Of a DNA stretch of 6,098 bases, positions 1 to 5,838 are shown in pieces (position 1 is the stretch's first letter; the number at the start of each line of letters is the position of its first letter). Both the position numbers and the translations under genes were made by a program. The notes below the pieces were generated by a model. The model did not search any database. It saw nothing but the letters and a program-made list of their open reading frames with translations, and was not told where the DNA came from. The DNA comes from JAZDJP01 sp043803805 (GTDB lineage: Bacteria > Planctomycetota > JAZDJP01): NCBI GenBank assembly GCA_043803805.1, contig JAZDJP010000121.1:1-6098 (forward strand). Reading direction: 5' to 3'.

Positions 1-246
1 CTTCAGAAGCGCGCGTTCCAACGCTGAAATCTGATGGGGTTTCAATTTCGGCCGTGGGCCAGGATGACGTTTGGCGGCCACCCCTGCCAAGCCATCCGCT
101 TGGCAACGTTTCTTCCACTGAGATACGGCTCCAGGGGTTACTCCGATCATCCGCGCCACCTCGGATACACCGCGTCCCGACTCCAGCAACGCCATCGCCC
201 GGTAGCGGCGTCGCTCCAATTCTTGGGCTGTCCCGTTTGGTCTCAT
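1..246 (-). CDS. IS630-family transposase, N-terminal part (cut by window edge)
   Basis: Reading the minus strand from the ATG at 246 gives 82 uninterrupted codons that run off the window at base 1, so only the N-terminal part is present. The protein begins MRPNGTAQELERRRYRAM. Residues about 10-47 form a helix-turn-helix (SGRGVSEVARMIGVTPGAVSQW), followed by a basic, glycine- and proline-rich linker (about 55-72). This order is typical of the DNA-binding N-terminus of IS630/Tc1-mariner-like transposases, which cut and paste the element at TA dinucleotides. The catalytic DDE domain would lie to the left and is not visible, so intactness cannot be judged. No strong Shine-Dalgarno sequence precedes the ATG. 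Similar helix-turn-helix segments occur in IS3 and IS481 transposases; the ERRRYRAMALLESG opening and the GPRPKL linker favour IS630. Confidence 0.8.
   Translation of the reverse strand, partial: MRPNGTAQELERRRYRAMALLESGRGVSEVARMIGVTPGAVSQWKKRCQADGLAGVAAKRHPGPRPKLKPHQISALERALLK
1..246 (-). mobile_element. Partial IS630-type insertion sequence, right-hand part
   Basis: This is inferred from the transposase N-terminus. The 5' end of the transposase faces right, so the right terminal inverted repeat should lie between about 250 and 390. I could not identify it because the other end of the element is outside the window and there is nothing to pair it with. The coordinates therefore cover only the coding part. 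The AT-rich stretch at about 250-360 probably includes the end of the element. Confidence 0.55.
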
Positions 247-269
247 GTTTCATATTATCGGCTTCTCGA

Positions 270-298
270 ACGATATTACTTAACTAATGAATGGTCAA
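270..298 (-). promoter_or_regulatory. Possible promoter of the IS630 transposase
   Basis: On the minus strand TTGACC (298-293) resembles a -35 box (5 of 6). After 17 bases comes TATCGT (275-270), a weak -10 box (4 of 6). It would start transcription about 15-20 bases before the transposase ATG. A short inverted repeat, TATCG-N10-CGATA (256-275), overlaps the -10. The stretch is AT-rich, so chance matches are easy. Confidence 0.3.
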
Positions 299-394
299 TA
301 ATTCGGGTTCTACCTTGCGCAATTTGCCATTTGATCCAAGTGCGATATTAAATTCAATGGGAATCAGTATGGTGCTCATTGTTCGCTCTCGGAT

Positions 395-1378
395 CTAGTG
401 ATACGTGTCGTTCATGGCATCGACTTCTTTTCTGATTTCGTCCGCCAATTCCTTCGGCTCGATCACCTTCGCCGCCTTGCCCCATGACAAAATCCAGAAT
501 TTGATCTCGGCGAGGTGGTTGACCTTGACGGTGAAAAGGATGCTGCCGTCAGGATTCTCCTCGATTTTTTGGGAGGGATGCCAGTCGCGCTCGGCGACGT
601 AGGGGGCCTGGTCGGCGGTGAAGCGCACCTTCACCGTAAATTCCTCCTTGCCCCACATGATCCCGAAGTGGGTGCCGAGGACTTTCTCCGCGTTGAAATC
701 CGCCGGCAGATCAAAACCCTTCCCAGGCGTCGCCTTTCGGATGCGGGAAAGGGCGAACGTGCGAAGTTCCCCCGCCTTGTGGCATTTCCCCAGAATGTAC
801 CAGTCCCCGCGGAAGTGAACGAGATGATAGGGATCCACCTGCCGGGCGGGTTCCAACTCCCGGCCGGGGGCGTGGTAATCAAACGTGAGCGTGTTGCATT
901 CCCGCACCGCCTCCGCCACGATCTCCCAGATCTTGGGATCCAGCCGTCGGGGCGGCTCGTGAAAGAAGGAAAATCGGGTATCCACCCAAGCGGGCCGCAC
1001 GGTGGTCGTCTTCTGGGGAAGAGACTCCTCGATTTTCCGGAACACCCGTTCCAACCGGCCGTGGAGCGGGGTGTTCTCGTATTGTTTCAGGGCCTTCTCG
1101 GCGATGCAGACGGCGAAGAGGTCGCTTTCGCTCATCGGGATGGCCGGGAGTTTGTAATTCTTCTCCGTGTAGAAATAGCCCCGCCGGTTGGCGTCGTAGG
1201 CGAGGGGGATGTCCATCTGGTCGCGGAGGTGCTCGATGTCGCGTTGGATGGTCTTGGTGCTCGTCTCCCATTCCCGGGCGAGGGACGAGCAGTTGGCATA
1301 GACCCCGCGCTTCATCCCCTCCCGGATCTTCCGGTCAATGAACGCGAACCGCCGGTGCTGGGGCTTGAACTTGGCCAT
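395..1378 (-). CDS. HTH-WYL-WCX transcriptional regulator
   Basis: This 327-residue protein has the standard WYL-regulator architecture. A DeoR/HTH_11-like winged helix lies at about residues 8-70 (SSLAREWETSTKTIQRDIEH is the recognition part). The WYL domain is at about 150-215, with the signature present as GDWYILGKC (W193, Y194) and the conserved arginines of RTFALSRIR. A C-terminal WCX extension (about 245-325) contains FWILSWG and ends in a helix. Family members are dimeric regulators whose WYL domain binds a ligand, in some cases single-stranded DNA or nucleotides, and many control phage defence or DNA-damage genes. The start at 1378 is chosen because GGGAGGG lies just upstream. Initiating 29 codons earlier (1465) would put the start upstream of the predicted -10 box and make the promoter and operator coding. 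It is divergent from the small-protein/DUF6745 pair and probably autoregulated through the palindrome at 1410-1428. The family is certain; the ligand and targets are not known. Confidence 0.93.
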   Translation of the reverse strand: MAKFKPQHRRFAFIDRKIREGMKRGVYANCSSLAREWETSTKTIQRDIEHLRDQMDIPLAYDANRRGYFYTEKNYKLPAIPMSESDLFAVCIAEKALKQYENTPLHGRLERVFRKIEESLPQKTTTVRPAWVDTRFSFFHEPPRRLDPKIWEIVAEAVRECNTLTFDYHAPGRELEPARQVDPYHLVHFRGDWYILGKCHKAGELRTFALSRIRKATPGKGFDLPADFNAEKVLGTHFGIMWGKEEFTVKVRFTADQAPYVAERDWHPSQKIEENPDGSILFTVKVNHLAEIKFWILSWGKAAKVIEPKELADEIRKEVDAMNDTYH

Positions 1379-1381
1379 GAT

Positions 1382-1388
1382 CCCTCCC
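1382..1388 (-). promoter_or_regulatory. Ribosome binding site fixing the WYL regulator start
   Basis: The minus strand reads GGGAGGG followed by ATC and then the ATG at 1378. This strong Shine-Dalgarno sequence at short spacing selects the 327-residue form. The upstream in-frame ATG at 1465 has nothing comparable, because the bases before it carry the operator at 1474-1492. Confidence 0.75.
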
Positions 1389-1409
1389 GGAATAAGAAGC
1401 AAATTTGAC

Positions 1410-1428
1410 TCGGACACGAATTGTCCAA
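1410..1428. promoter_or_regulatory. Operator A: palindrome in the WYL gene leader
   Basis: TCGGACACGAATTGTCCAA contains GGAC-N7-GTCC, extending to GGACA-N5-TGTCC. It matches operator B at 14 of 19 positions. It lies 31 bases upstream of the WYL ATG and immediately downstream of the predicted transcription start (about 1430, minus), where a bound protein would block transcription. The WYL protein is the obvious candidate binder, so this suggests negative autoregulation. The binding is inferred; the repeat is seen directly. Confidence 0.7.
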
Positions 1429-1436
1429 GCACCCGG

Positions 1437-1465
1437 AGTATAGTCCCTTCCGGAATCGAAATCAA
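1437..1465 (-). promoter_or_regulatory. Predicted sigma-70-type promoter of the WYL regulator
   Basis: On the minus strand TTGATT (1465-1460, 4 of 6) is followed by exactly 17 bases and TATACT (1442-1437, 5 of 6). Transcription would begin near 1430, about 50 bases before the ATG at 1378, directly at the upstream edge of operator A. Operator B (1474-1492) sits just upstream of the -35 box, so both flanks of this promoter carry the same palindrome. Confidence 0.6.
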
Positions 1466-1473
1466 TCATCCTG

Positions 1474-1492
1474 TCGGACTGTATTTGTCCGA
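1474..1492. promoter_or_regulatory. Operator B: palindrome upstream of the small-protein/DUF6745 operon
   Basis: TCGGACTGTATTTGTCCGA is a perfect 6-base inverted repeat (TCGGAC/GTCCGA) around 7 bases. It ends 49 bases before the ATG at 1542. A weak rightward promoter, TCGAAA (1456-1461)-N18-TGTATT (1480-1485), would have its -10 box inside the palindrome, so occupancy would repress it. Identity to operator C is 16 of 19 positions. The repeat is seen directly; the promoter assignment is tentative. Confidence 0.75.
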
Positions 1493-1541
1493 TCTGACGG
1501 CGGATGATGCTATTTTCGGGCGATCAGCCCAAGGAGGCGTC

Positions 1542-1841
1542 ATGAAGGCATACCGCCAGGGAGATGTGATTCTCATTCGGGTAACGAAGAGGCCCGAAGA
1601 TGCCAAGCGATTGAAACACCTGGTGCTCGCGGAAGGGGAGGTGACGGGTCATTCCCACCGGGTGGCCGGGGATGGCGCGGCACTACTTGAGGCCGCCGGG
1701 GGCCGGCGGTTCCTCGATGTGCGGGAGGAATCCATCCTCGTCCACGAGGAGCACGGCCCCGTCACCCTCCCGCCGGGCCTTTTCGAGGTGAAGATCCAGC
1801 GGGAATACGATCCCGAACGGGACCGGATCGTCCGTGATTAA
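1542..1841 (+). CDS. Small histidine-containing protein of unknown function
   Basis: This 99-residue protein starts at an ATG preceded by AAGGAGG (1531-1537). The longer open frame back to 1338 runs through the WYL gene and the promoter region and is rejected. Two blocks look like family signatures: LAEGEVTGHSHR (29-40) and, after a variable hydrophobic stretch, VHEEHGPVTLPPGLFEV (67-83) followed by QREYDP. Histidines 37, 39, 68 and 71 in two short beta-rich segments suggest a compact metal-binding beta-barrel of cupin type, but that is a guess from pattern. I recall similar short proteins as unnamed hypotheticals in bacteria and phages, often next to DUF6745 genes. There is no signal peptide or membrane segment. 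Its stop overlaps the next start by 8 bases, so it is probably translationally coupled to it. Confidence 0.88.
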   Translation: MKAYRQGDVILIRVTKRPEDAKRLKHLVLAEGEVTGHSHRVAGDGAALLEAAGGRRFLDVREESILVHEEHGPVTLPPGLFEVKIQREYDPERDRIVRD

Positions 1842-2934
1842 CCGGTTGCCGGACGACTTCGACGCTCAAATTCCCGGGCTTCTCGAGGAATATGCCCGCA
1901 CGGCCCTTTCCACGGCGCCGGCGGACCGGAAACGGGCCGAGGAAGGGGTAATCGAGACCTACCAACAGGCGGGCCTGCCGCCCCCCGCGGAGATCGTCTG
2001 GTGCCGGTCGCCGGGGGAAATGCTGGCGCTTGTCCGGGATCTCTTCCCAGCCGAGATTCGGCCGTTTCCGGTCGCATTGCGATTTGCACAACGCCGCCTT
2101 CTCATCCGGACGGCCTTCGACCTGGGTCAGAAGATTGATCGGAAACTGTGTGAACATCTTCAGGGGGTGATCGAGAGAGCACTCCAGCAGAAGGTGAACC
2201 CGGTGGTGGATCCGGTCGCGGGCCTGATGATCCAGGACTTTGACCGGGCGAGAATGCCCGGCTATCCGCCCGAGACGGCCGACCGGATTTCCCGCGGTTG
2301 GACCGGGGACCAGGTGGATTCCGCCTGCTGGCGGGGCCAGCATGACATGGGATGGCTGTGGTTTTACACGTTCTCCCGGAAGGTGTTTGAACTTGTCGAG
2401 GAGACCGAACCGGTTGAAGGCCTCGTCAAGACAGCTGAATCGGCGGGATGGTGGATTCCCGGCACGGACACCTGCTGGATTTCCGAGCGTCATAACGCCA
2501 TCCGGCGGGACGCCCAAGGGCGCCTTCACGCGGACGGGATGCCGGCCGTGCAATACCCGGACGGTTGGGGCGCCTATGCCTGGCACGGCGTTCCCATCCC
2601 GACGGAGTGGGGTCGGGTGAGGTCCGAGCAATGGCGCCCGGAGTGGATTTTCGACGAGAAAAACCAGACGCTACGACGCCTACTTATCGAAGGGATCGGG
2701 CACGACCGGATCGCTCATTCCCAGGGGCAACCCATCCATGTGGACGGGGACATGGAACTTCTGGGCGTATGGCATAGCGGCTTCGATCCAATCGTGTTTC
2801 TCAAGGTGAAATGCCCTTCGACGGGATTATTTTACGTGTTGCGGGTCCCCCCGCGGATGAGAACCTGCCGGCAGGCGCGGAACTGGACGCTCTGGAACGA
2901 GCGGGATCGGATGAGGTTTGTGAAGGAGACGTAG
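1834..2934 (+). CDS. DUF6745 domain-containing protein
   Basis: This 366-residue protein is recognised as DUF6745, a widespread bacterial family without a known activity. Family-like features appear in order. The N-terminal helical part has QQAGLPPPAEIVWCRSP (44-60). A tryptophan-rich middle contains GWLWFYTF (173-180). Next come GRLHADGMPAV (229-239) and YPDGWGAYAWHGVPIP (241-256), then the terminal block YVLRVPPRMRTCRQARNW (334-351). There is no signal peptide or transmembrane helix, so it is probably cytoplasmic. The GTG at 1834 overlaps the preceding stop, and no clear Shine-Dalgarno sequence is visible, which fits translational coupling; the in-frame TTG at 1846 is an alternative start. 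It forms an operon with the small protein, behind operator B. No catalytic motif stands out, so I assign no function. Confidence 0.88.
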   Translation: MINRLPDDFDAQIPGLLEEYARTALSTAPADRKRAEEGVIETYQQAGLPPPAEIVWCRSPGEMLALVRDLFPAEIRPFPVALRFAQRRLLIRTAFDLGQKIDRKLCEHLQGVIERALQQKVNPVVDPVAGLMIQDFDRARMPGYPPETADRISRGWTGDQVDSACWRGQHDMGWLWFYTFSRKVFELVEETEPVEGLVKTAESAGWWIPGTDTCWISERHNAIRRDAQGRLHADGMPAVQYPDGWGAYAWHGVPIPTEWGRVRSEQWRPEWIFDEKNQTLRRLLIEGIGHDRIAHSQGQPIHVDGDMELLGVWHSGFDPIVFLKVKCPSTGLFYVLRVPPRMRTCRQARNWTLWNERDRMRFVKET

Positions 2935-3005
2935 GCTATTGTCGTAACAAAGTATTCCACATGGGATGTTTGCTCAATGATAGACTCTCGTGCCATGGCC
3001 GTGTT

Positions 3006-4019
3006 CTATTTCAACCAGATTTTCCATCTTTTGATAGCGGTATCGGATAGCTTCTCTGCAGAAAGGACGTTTCCACTAAAAATCAGTTTGTCTATTCTCT
3101 TTTCCACATAACGATCTGAAACTTTGTAGCGCCGCCAAACATAGAAACCCCTTGATCGATTATCGGTTGGATGAATTAGATAGTATAAACCAACGGCGGC
3201 AATTTTTATTGATCTACCTCCCCATGGAGTGTAGAAACTGAAGCATACAGCAGGATGCACGTACAATCCCTCCTGCTTGCCTGTTCCTTCATTCATGTCT
3301 AAATACGGATTGAATCTGAAATTCTTTCCGATCCGTTTTCTTAAGAGTGGATCTTTATTGGCGTCTGCGTAAACACGTTGGAAATATTGGGTAAGTTCAT
3401 TAAAAACAAAAAACGGGTTGTTGATAAGCAAACTTCTGGAGGCATAGGCTTTTGATGGTTTGGCAAGGAATGAAATCGCCTTGCCGGCATCAATGAGATC
3501 GTTTCTGGTTATTTCCTGTAAACCCGTCATTTCAATCTCCTTTAGATATTGGAGGAATGCGCCAATCAAAAGGCGATCCGATGAAGTCCATCCATCTCGC
3601 GTATCTTCCAGCACCGAGTAAAACTCTGACCATCGATAGATATGAAACCGGCCAAGATTCTCATCGATTTCGGGATATTTTCTAGTGATGGCCACAATCG
3701 TTTTGTGGCCGGCTTTTTTGTATTTCTTGAGTTGCCGCCCGGTGAGTACTGAATCAATTTTATTTTCAATGACGCCAAGTTCGTGGCCCTCATGGTCGAA
3801 GATGGAAATGTCCAACCTGCCCTTTTTGTCGTGGGAGCTTATCTGAGTTGCCGCCATCGCCCCTGAAACTTTTGGAAAACGGAAAAAGCGCAGAGCGATC
3901 TTGCGGAATAGGGTGCTATGATTGAAACATGCCACAAACACTTGAGTAAGTCGATCTTCATCTTCGAGAGTGTAATGACCTTTGATGGCTGTGACCAGAA
4001 AATCGTTAGTTTCTGACAC
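3006..4019 (-). CDS. PD-(D/E)XK nuclease family protein
   Basis: This 337-residue protein carries a PD-(D/E)XK core. A helix at about residues 18-33 (LEDEDRLTQVFVACF) is followed by GRLDISIFD (67-75), giving the motif aspartate D70. Then come GVIENKID (82-89), giving E85 and K87, and a helix with QLKKYKK (96-102). This matches the PDDEXK_4-type nucleases (PF14281). The C-terminal half (about 165-337) is unassigned and contains aromatic strands such as GFYVWRRY. The GTG start at 4019 follows GAGGG at good spacing. The gene is markedly AT-rich (60-base samples at 3061, 3361 and 3661 are about 35-43% GC) and faces against its neighbours, pointing to separate acquisition. It could be a defence or mobile-element nuclease; its substrate is unknown. 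Its upstream region has a TATGAT -10-like box (4087-4082, minus) with no clear -35. Confidence 0.87.
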   Translation of the reverse strand: MSETNDFLVTAIKGHYTLEDEDRLTQVFVACFNHSTLFRKIALRFFRFPKVSGAMAATQISSHDKKGRLDISIFDHEGHELGVIENKIDSVLTGRQLKKYKKAGHKTIVAITRKYPEIDENLGRFHIYRWSEFYSVLEDTRDGWTSSDRLLIGAFLQYLKEIEMTGLQEITRNDLIDAGKAISFLAKPSKAYASRSLLINNPFFVFNELTQYFQRVYADANKDPLLRKRIGKNFRFNPYLDMNEGTGKQEGLYVHPAVCFSFYTPWGGRSIKIAAVGLYYLIHPTDNRSRGFYVWRRYKVSDRYVEKRIDKLIFSGNVLSAEKLSDTAIKRWKIWLK

Positions 4020-4183
4020 TTTTCCCTCGTAGTAGCAGAGTTAAAACCTCTCGGGCTGTGATGCCTCGCTGCGTTCCTGCAATCATATCGAATCTGTTCG
4101 TCGGAGCAGACTATCAACACCGCACTTTACATCTGTTGAGAAGGGAAGGCAACGCCCATCCAAAAATTCAAAATAATTCCGCC

Positions 4184-4202
4184 ACGGACATTATTTGTCC
4201 GA
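4184..4202. promoter_or_regulatory. Operator C: palindrome upstream of the HAD-HD operon
   Basis: ACGGACATTATTTGTCCGA holds a perfect 5-base inverted repeat (CGGAC/GTCCG) around 7 bases and matches operator B at 16 of 19 positions, though it lies 2.7 kb away. It ends 39 bases before the ATG at 4242. A possible promoter, TTCAAA (4167-4172)-N16-CATTAT (4189-4194), would place the -10 box inside the palindrome; both boxes match only 4 of 6. The remaining intergenic DNA (4020-4183) shows no gene, hairpin or repeat. The site is 165 bases from the nuclease start and is less likely to act on that gene. Confidence 0.72.
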
Positions 4203-4241
4203 CCTCCAATCGTATTAATAAGGCAGAAGAGGAGGAGAATC

Positions 4242-5207
4242 ATGAGCGTGACCATGGACGAGACGACGACAAGAGGGATGAAACCGGACGCCACCTACCG
4301 GTCCAACACCATCTGCATTGATTTCGACGGGGTGATCGCGGAATTCACCCGGGATATCAACGAATTCGGGACGATTCTGGCGGGAACGGCGGAGGCCACG
4401 GCGAAATTCAAGGCGCTCGGGTACAAAATCATCATCCATACCGCCCGGCCGAACACCCCCGAACACATCGCCGCCTTGGTGCGTCACCTGCGGGACAATC
4501 ACATCTGTTTCGATGAGATCAATGCTGATTCCAACGCTCCCTGGGCGAGCGACAAGCCGCTCGCGGATTTCTACGTGGACGACCGGGCGATTGCGTTCAA
4601 CCGGAACTGGGATGACATCCTCTGGCAGGTGTCCCGCCGGGATCTGCATTCGGTGCTCGAAACCTACGAGGCCCTGCTCGGCCTGGTGCGCGTCCGCGCC
4701 GCATCGGTGGCGGCGTTTGACCATTTATTGCGGGAACGGACGAACTGGCTGACAAGTCCTGCGTCCACCCGCTTCCATCTCGCCGAGGACGGGGGGCTTC
4801 TCCGGCATTCCGTGAACGTGGCCGAAACGCTGCTGAAAATGCGGCGCACCCTGTGCCCGGACATTTCCATGGAGAGTTGCATCATCACGGGGTTGTTTCA
4901 CGACGCGGGCAAGGTCGGCTACCCCGGCATGGCATATTACCTGCCGAACCCGGACAAATGGCAGGTCCGGAACCGCGGCATCCGGTACGTCATCAACCCA
5001 GAATGCCCCCACATGGATCTCGCCACCCGGAGTTTGTTCCTCATCACCCCGCACATCGAATTGACGGTGGAAGAGGCCCAGGCCATACGCTATCACGACG
5101 GTCAGTACATCGAGGAAAATCATTCCGTGGCCCACCGGGAAATGTCCCTGACGCGGCTCATCCAGTACGCGGACAACTGGAGCGGCGGGGTGTTGGAAAA
5201 GGAATAG
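4242..5207 (+). CDS. HAD-HD two-domain phosphohydrolase
   Basis: This 321-residue protein joins two hydrolase domains. Residues about 22-120 are a small HAD phosphatase. Motif I is CIDFDGVIAEFT (D27 nucleophile, D29), motif II is IIHTARPN (T67), motif III is around K105, and motif IV is FYVDDRAIAF (D113, D114). Residues about 155-318 are an HD-superfamily domain with GGLLRHSVNV (H189), GLFHDAGKVGY (H220, D221), IRYHDGQY (H285) and QYADNW (D311), so all metal ligands appear present. Both folds act on phosphate esters, commonly nucleotides or nucleic-acid ends; the substrate here is unknown. AGGAGGAG precedes the ATG at 4242; M5 and M13 are weaker alternatives. It is the first gene of a rightward operon behind operator C, and the next gene starts 51 bases after its stop. 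No signal peptide is present, so it is cytoplasmic. Confidence 0.92.
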   Translation: MSVTMDETTTRGMKPDATYRSNTICIDFDGVIAEFTRDINEFGTILAGTAEATAKFKALGYKIIIHTARPNTPEHIAALVRHLRDNHICFDEINADSNAPWASDKPLADFYVDDRAIAFNRNWDDILWQVSRRDLHSVLETYEALLGLVRVRAASVAAFDHLLRERTNWLTSPASTRFHLAEDGGLLRHSVNVAETLLKMRRTLCPDISMESCIITGLFHDAGKVGYPGMAYYLPNPDKWQVRNRGIRYVINPECPHMDLATRSLFLITPHIELTVEEAQAIRYHDGQYIEENHSVAHREMSLTRLIQYADNWSGGVLEKE

Positions 5208-5258
5208 CCGGGAAGGTGCAAGGAACAAAAGAGGCAAGGGACATATCCGAGGGATACG

Positions 5259-5828
5259 ATGCCAAACGCGGGAAGCGGAGACCGGCCACTCCACGATTAC
5301 GAGCGCGAATGGCGCGGACGGTGCGTGGACAAGAATCTGGAGGATGCGTGGCTCGAAACACTGAACGCGCTCCACATGTTTGAGATCTCCAGTGTCTGCG
5401 AGGGGCATCCGAATACGCCGCCGAAGTTGTATGGCGACCGTCCGGAGATCATCCTTCGTTTGAAACCGGCTACCCTGCCCGTCGCAACCGCCGGATGGCC
5501 CGCGTTCACGCGATTTGTCGGCCGCGTGGCGCCGGATCTTTTCCCGGAGGGAACCTTTGTTGACGTGCAACTTCGCCGGAGGCTGATCTGCCTCCCGGAA
5601 TTGCCGGAGACCGTGGATGAGATGATTGTGCGTGTCCGCCGCCTGGAGAAATCATTGACGTCCGGTTTCGATGACGCGTCACGAACGTGGTTTGCCCTTG
5701 CGGTGGAAGGCGTCCGGGAGTTTGATCAGGTGATATGGGCATGGTGCGGCAATTCCGTAAAGATTCTTGTTCGTGAGAAACGGGAGGACGTCAGCAAGAT
5801 ACAAGGAGCCTCGCCATGGCCTTGTTAA
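5259..5828 (+). CDS. Uncharacterised protein with a CEGH motif
   Basis: I do not recognise the family of this 189-residue protein. It starts at an ATG preceded by GAGGG at 5-base spacing. The most distinctive part is WLETLNALHMFEISSVCEGH (31-50), then RPEIILRLKP (61-70). A helix with leucines, an aspartate or glutamate-containing strand and a Cys-Glu-Gly-His turn resemble a conserved active or metal site. Later aromatic segments (FALAVEGVREFDQVIWAWC, 145-163) end in a predicted strand. There is no signal peptide or membrane helix. The gap to the HAD-HD gene has no terminator-like hairpin, and the next gene starts 10 bases after its stop, so all three rightward genes are probably co-transcribed. 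GC-rich composition matches the flanking operon genes. A role in the same process as the HAD-HD enzyme is inferred from position only. Confidence 0.8.
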   Translation: MPNAGSGDRPLHDYEREWRGRCVDKNLEDAWLETLNALHMFEISSVCEGHPNTPPKLYGDRPEIILRLKPATLPVATAGWPAFTRFVGRVAPDLFPEGTFVDVQLRRRLICLPELPETVDEMIVRVRRLEKSLTSGFDDASRTWFALAVEGVREFDQVIWAWCGNSVKILVREKREDVSKIQGASPWPC

Positions 5829-5838
5829 CGAGGTGGAT

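Noticed and set aside
256..275. TATCG-N10-CGATA inverted repeat as an operator or IS end
   Set aside because: It is short, in AT-rich DNA, and has no second copy in the window. It does not match the 19-base WYL-type palindrome.
515..1408. Long plus-strand open frame of 297 codons opposite the WYL gene
   Set aside because: It lies wholly across the WYL coding region, has a low-complexity arginine-, glycine- and proline-rich translation typical of antisense frames in GC-rich DNA, and has no family features.
1379..1465. 29-codon N-terminal extension of the WYL regulator
   Set aside because: It would make the predicted promoter, operator A and the strong ribosome binding site coding, and its residues do not resemble an HTH start.
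1338..1541. Upstream extension of the small protein to 1338
   Set aside because: It reads through the antisense WYL start and operators, while AAGGAGG sits right before the ATG at 1542.
1762..2631. Minus-strand open frame of 289 codons opposite DUF6745
   Set aside because: Its translation shows no domain, and the plus strand carries a recognisable DUF6745 protein over the same bases.
2935..3005. Possible shared terminator between the convergent DUF6745 and nuclease genes
   Set aside because: Only an 8-base palindrome (GCCATGGC, 2992-2999) is visible, without a GC stem followed by a T run.
5238..5250. GGGACATATCCGA as a fourth operator before the CEGH gene
   Set aside because: The half-sites are too close (4 bases instead of 7 between them) and the left half is imperfect, so it does not fit the shared pattern.
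4725..5570. Minus-strand open frame of 281 codons opposite the HAD-HD and CEGH genes
   Set aside because: It spans two plus-strand genes and the gap between them. The HD motifs on the plus strand are decisive for the HAD-HD part.
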